In this document: piece by piece, positions 5,245 to 5,739 of the stretch
Position numbering within the stretch: the first letter of the stretch is position 1
How the letters are laid out: every line of letters begins with the position of its first letter
NCBI GenBank assembly: GCA_014860845.1
Contig: JACZIY010000670.1
Coordinates: 1 to 5,739, forward strand
Direction of reading: 5' to 3'
Length of the DNA stretch: 5,739 nt
DNA from: Anaerolineaceae bacterium
GTDB lineage: Bacteria > Chloroflexota > Anaerolineae > Anaerolineales > Anaerolineaceae
Made by a program: the position numbers and the translations under genes
The notes under the pieces: model-generated
Told to the model about the DNA's origin: nothing
Database searches by the model: none
Seen by the model: the letters and a program-made list of their open reading frames with translations, nothing else

Positions 5245-5739
5245 ATGAATGAGCGGATCTTAATCGTTGAAGATGATCAAGCCATTGTAAGAGTCCTAAA
5301 AAGAACTTTAACTTATGAAGGTTATAATGTGGAGACTGCATTAGATGGCGAGAAGGGAATAAATGAATATACAAAATTCCATCCCGATTTAATAATTCTT
5401 GATTGGATGTTGCCTGGAATGGATGGGCTGGAATTCTGTGATCGAATTCGCTCGACAGAAGATAATGTCCCTATCATCATGTTGACAGCAAAGGATACAA
5501 CCAGTGATAGAGTAATGGGACTCGATGCTGGCGTTGATGATTATATGGTCAAACCTTTTGAAATTGAGGAGTTGACTGCGCGAATCAGAGCATTGCTTCG
5601 AAGGACAAAGTCTGAAAGAACATTAACTTTAAGTATGGCTGATCTGGTATTAGACACATCCACTCGTCAGGCAAATCGTGGGGGTAGAACAATAAATTTG
5701 ACTGCAAAAGAATATGATTTACTCGAACTATTCTTACGC
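5245..5739 (+). CDS. OmpR/PhoB-type response regulator, 3' end cut off by the window
   Basis: The first 165 codons are visible, from ATG 5245, with GGGAGGG (5232-5238) about seven bases upstream fixing the start. Residues 1-118 form a receiver domain with every key residue: Asp10 and Asp11 (acidic pocket), Asp53 (phospho-acceptor in ILDWMLPGMDG), Thr81 (MLTAKD) and Lys103 (VKPFE). A linker rich in Arg follows. From about residue 128, the beginning of an OmpR-type winged-helix DNA-binding domain is present (LVLDTSTRQANRGG, then INLTAKEYDLLELFLR). The protein should be a two-component transcription regulator of about 225-235 residues when complete. A histidine kinase gene may follow outside the window. 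Its target genes cannot be told from this sequence. It is transcribed divergently from the RNase D operon across a 155-bp gap. Confidence 0.95.
   Translation, partial: MNERILIVEDDQAIVRVLKRTLTYEGYNVETALDGEKGINEYTKFHPDLIILDWMLPGMDGLEFCDRIRSTEDNVPIIMLTAKDTTSDRVMGLDAGVDDYMVKPFEIEELTARIRALLRRTKSERTLTLSMADLVLDTSTRQANRGGRTINLTAKEYDLLELFLR

Overview
The window (about 37-39% GC by eye) looks like bacterial chromosome. It carries no mobile element, CRISPR array or phage gene. The gene set is a short NfeD-type membrane protein fused in operon with a slipin, a small stand-alone SWIM zinc-finger protein, a single-domain beta-CASP nuclease next to RNase D, and an OmpR-type regulator. Together with my memory of similar proteins, this fits Chloroflexota, class Anaerolineae. 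That placement is an inference and was not tested by any search.

Layout, left half (+ strand). Positions 1-1484 hold the 3' part of an NfeD-family gene and a complete stomatin/slipin (SPFH) gene. They overlap by one base (TAATG) and end at a strong intrinsic terminator. A RimI-like GNAT acetyltransferase begins only 3 nt after that terminator's T-run. A near-consensus sigma-70 promoter straddles its stop codon and drives a compact unit of an 11-codon ORF and a second terminator. The SWIM zinc-finger gene follows at 2110.

Layout, right half. A terminator hairpin with tracts on both sides (2375-2410) separates the SWIM gene from a convergent minus-strand tRNA-Ser(CGA), which has its own promoter. 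Upstream of the tRNA on the same strand are a beta-CASP metallo-beta-lactamase ribonuclease and RNase D, overlapping by four bases (ATGA). The divergent 155-bp gap at 5090-5244 separates RNase D from an OmpR/PhoB-type response regulator that runs off the right edge.

How the parts relate. Two functional pairs are clear: NfeD with slipin (membrane microdomain and membrane quality control) and RNase D with the beta-CASP nuclease (RNA processing and decay). The nuclease pair can be read through into the tRNA gene because no terminator lies between them. The least explained segment is the small promoter, mini-ORF and terminator unit at 1958-2068 in front of the SWIM gene. It looks like a ribosome-controlled attenuator or a roughly 75-nt small RNA. 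I see no large undescribed multi-gene system here.
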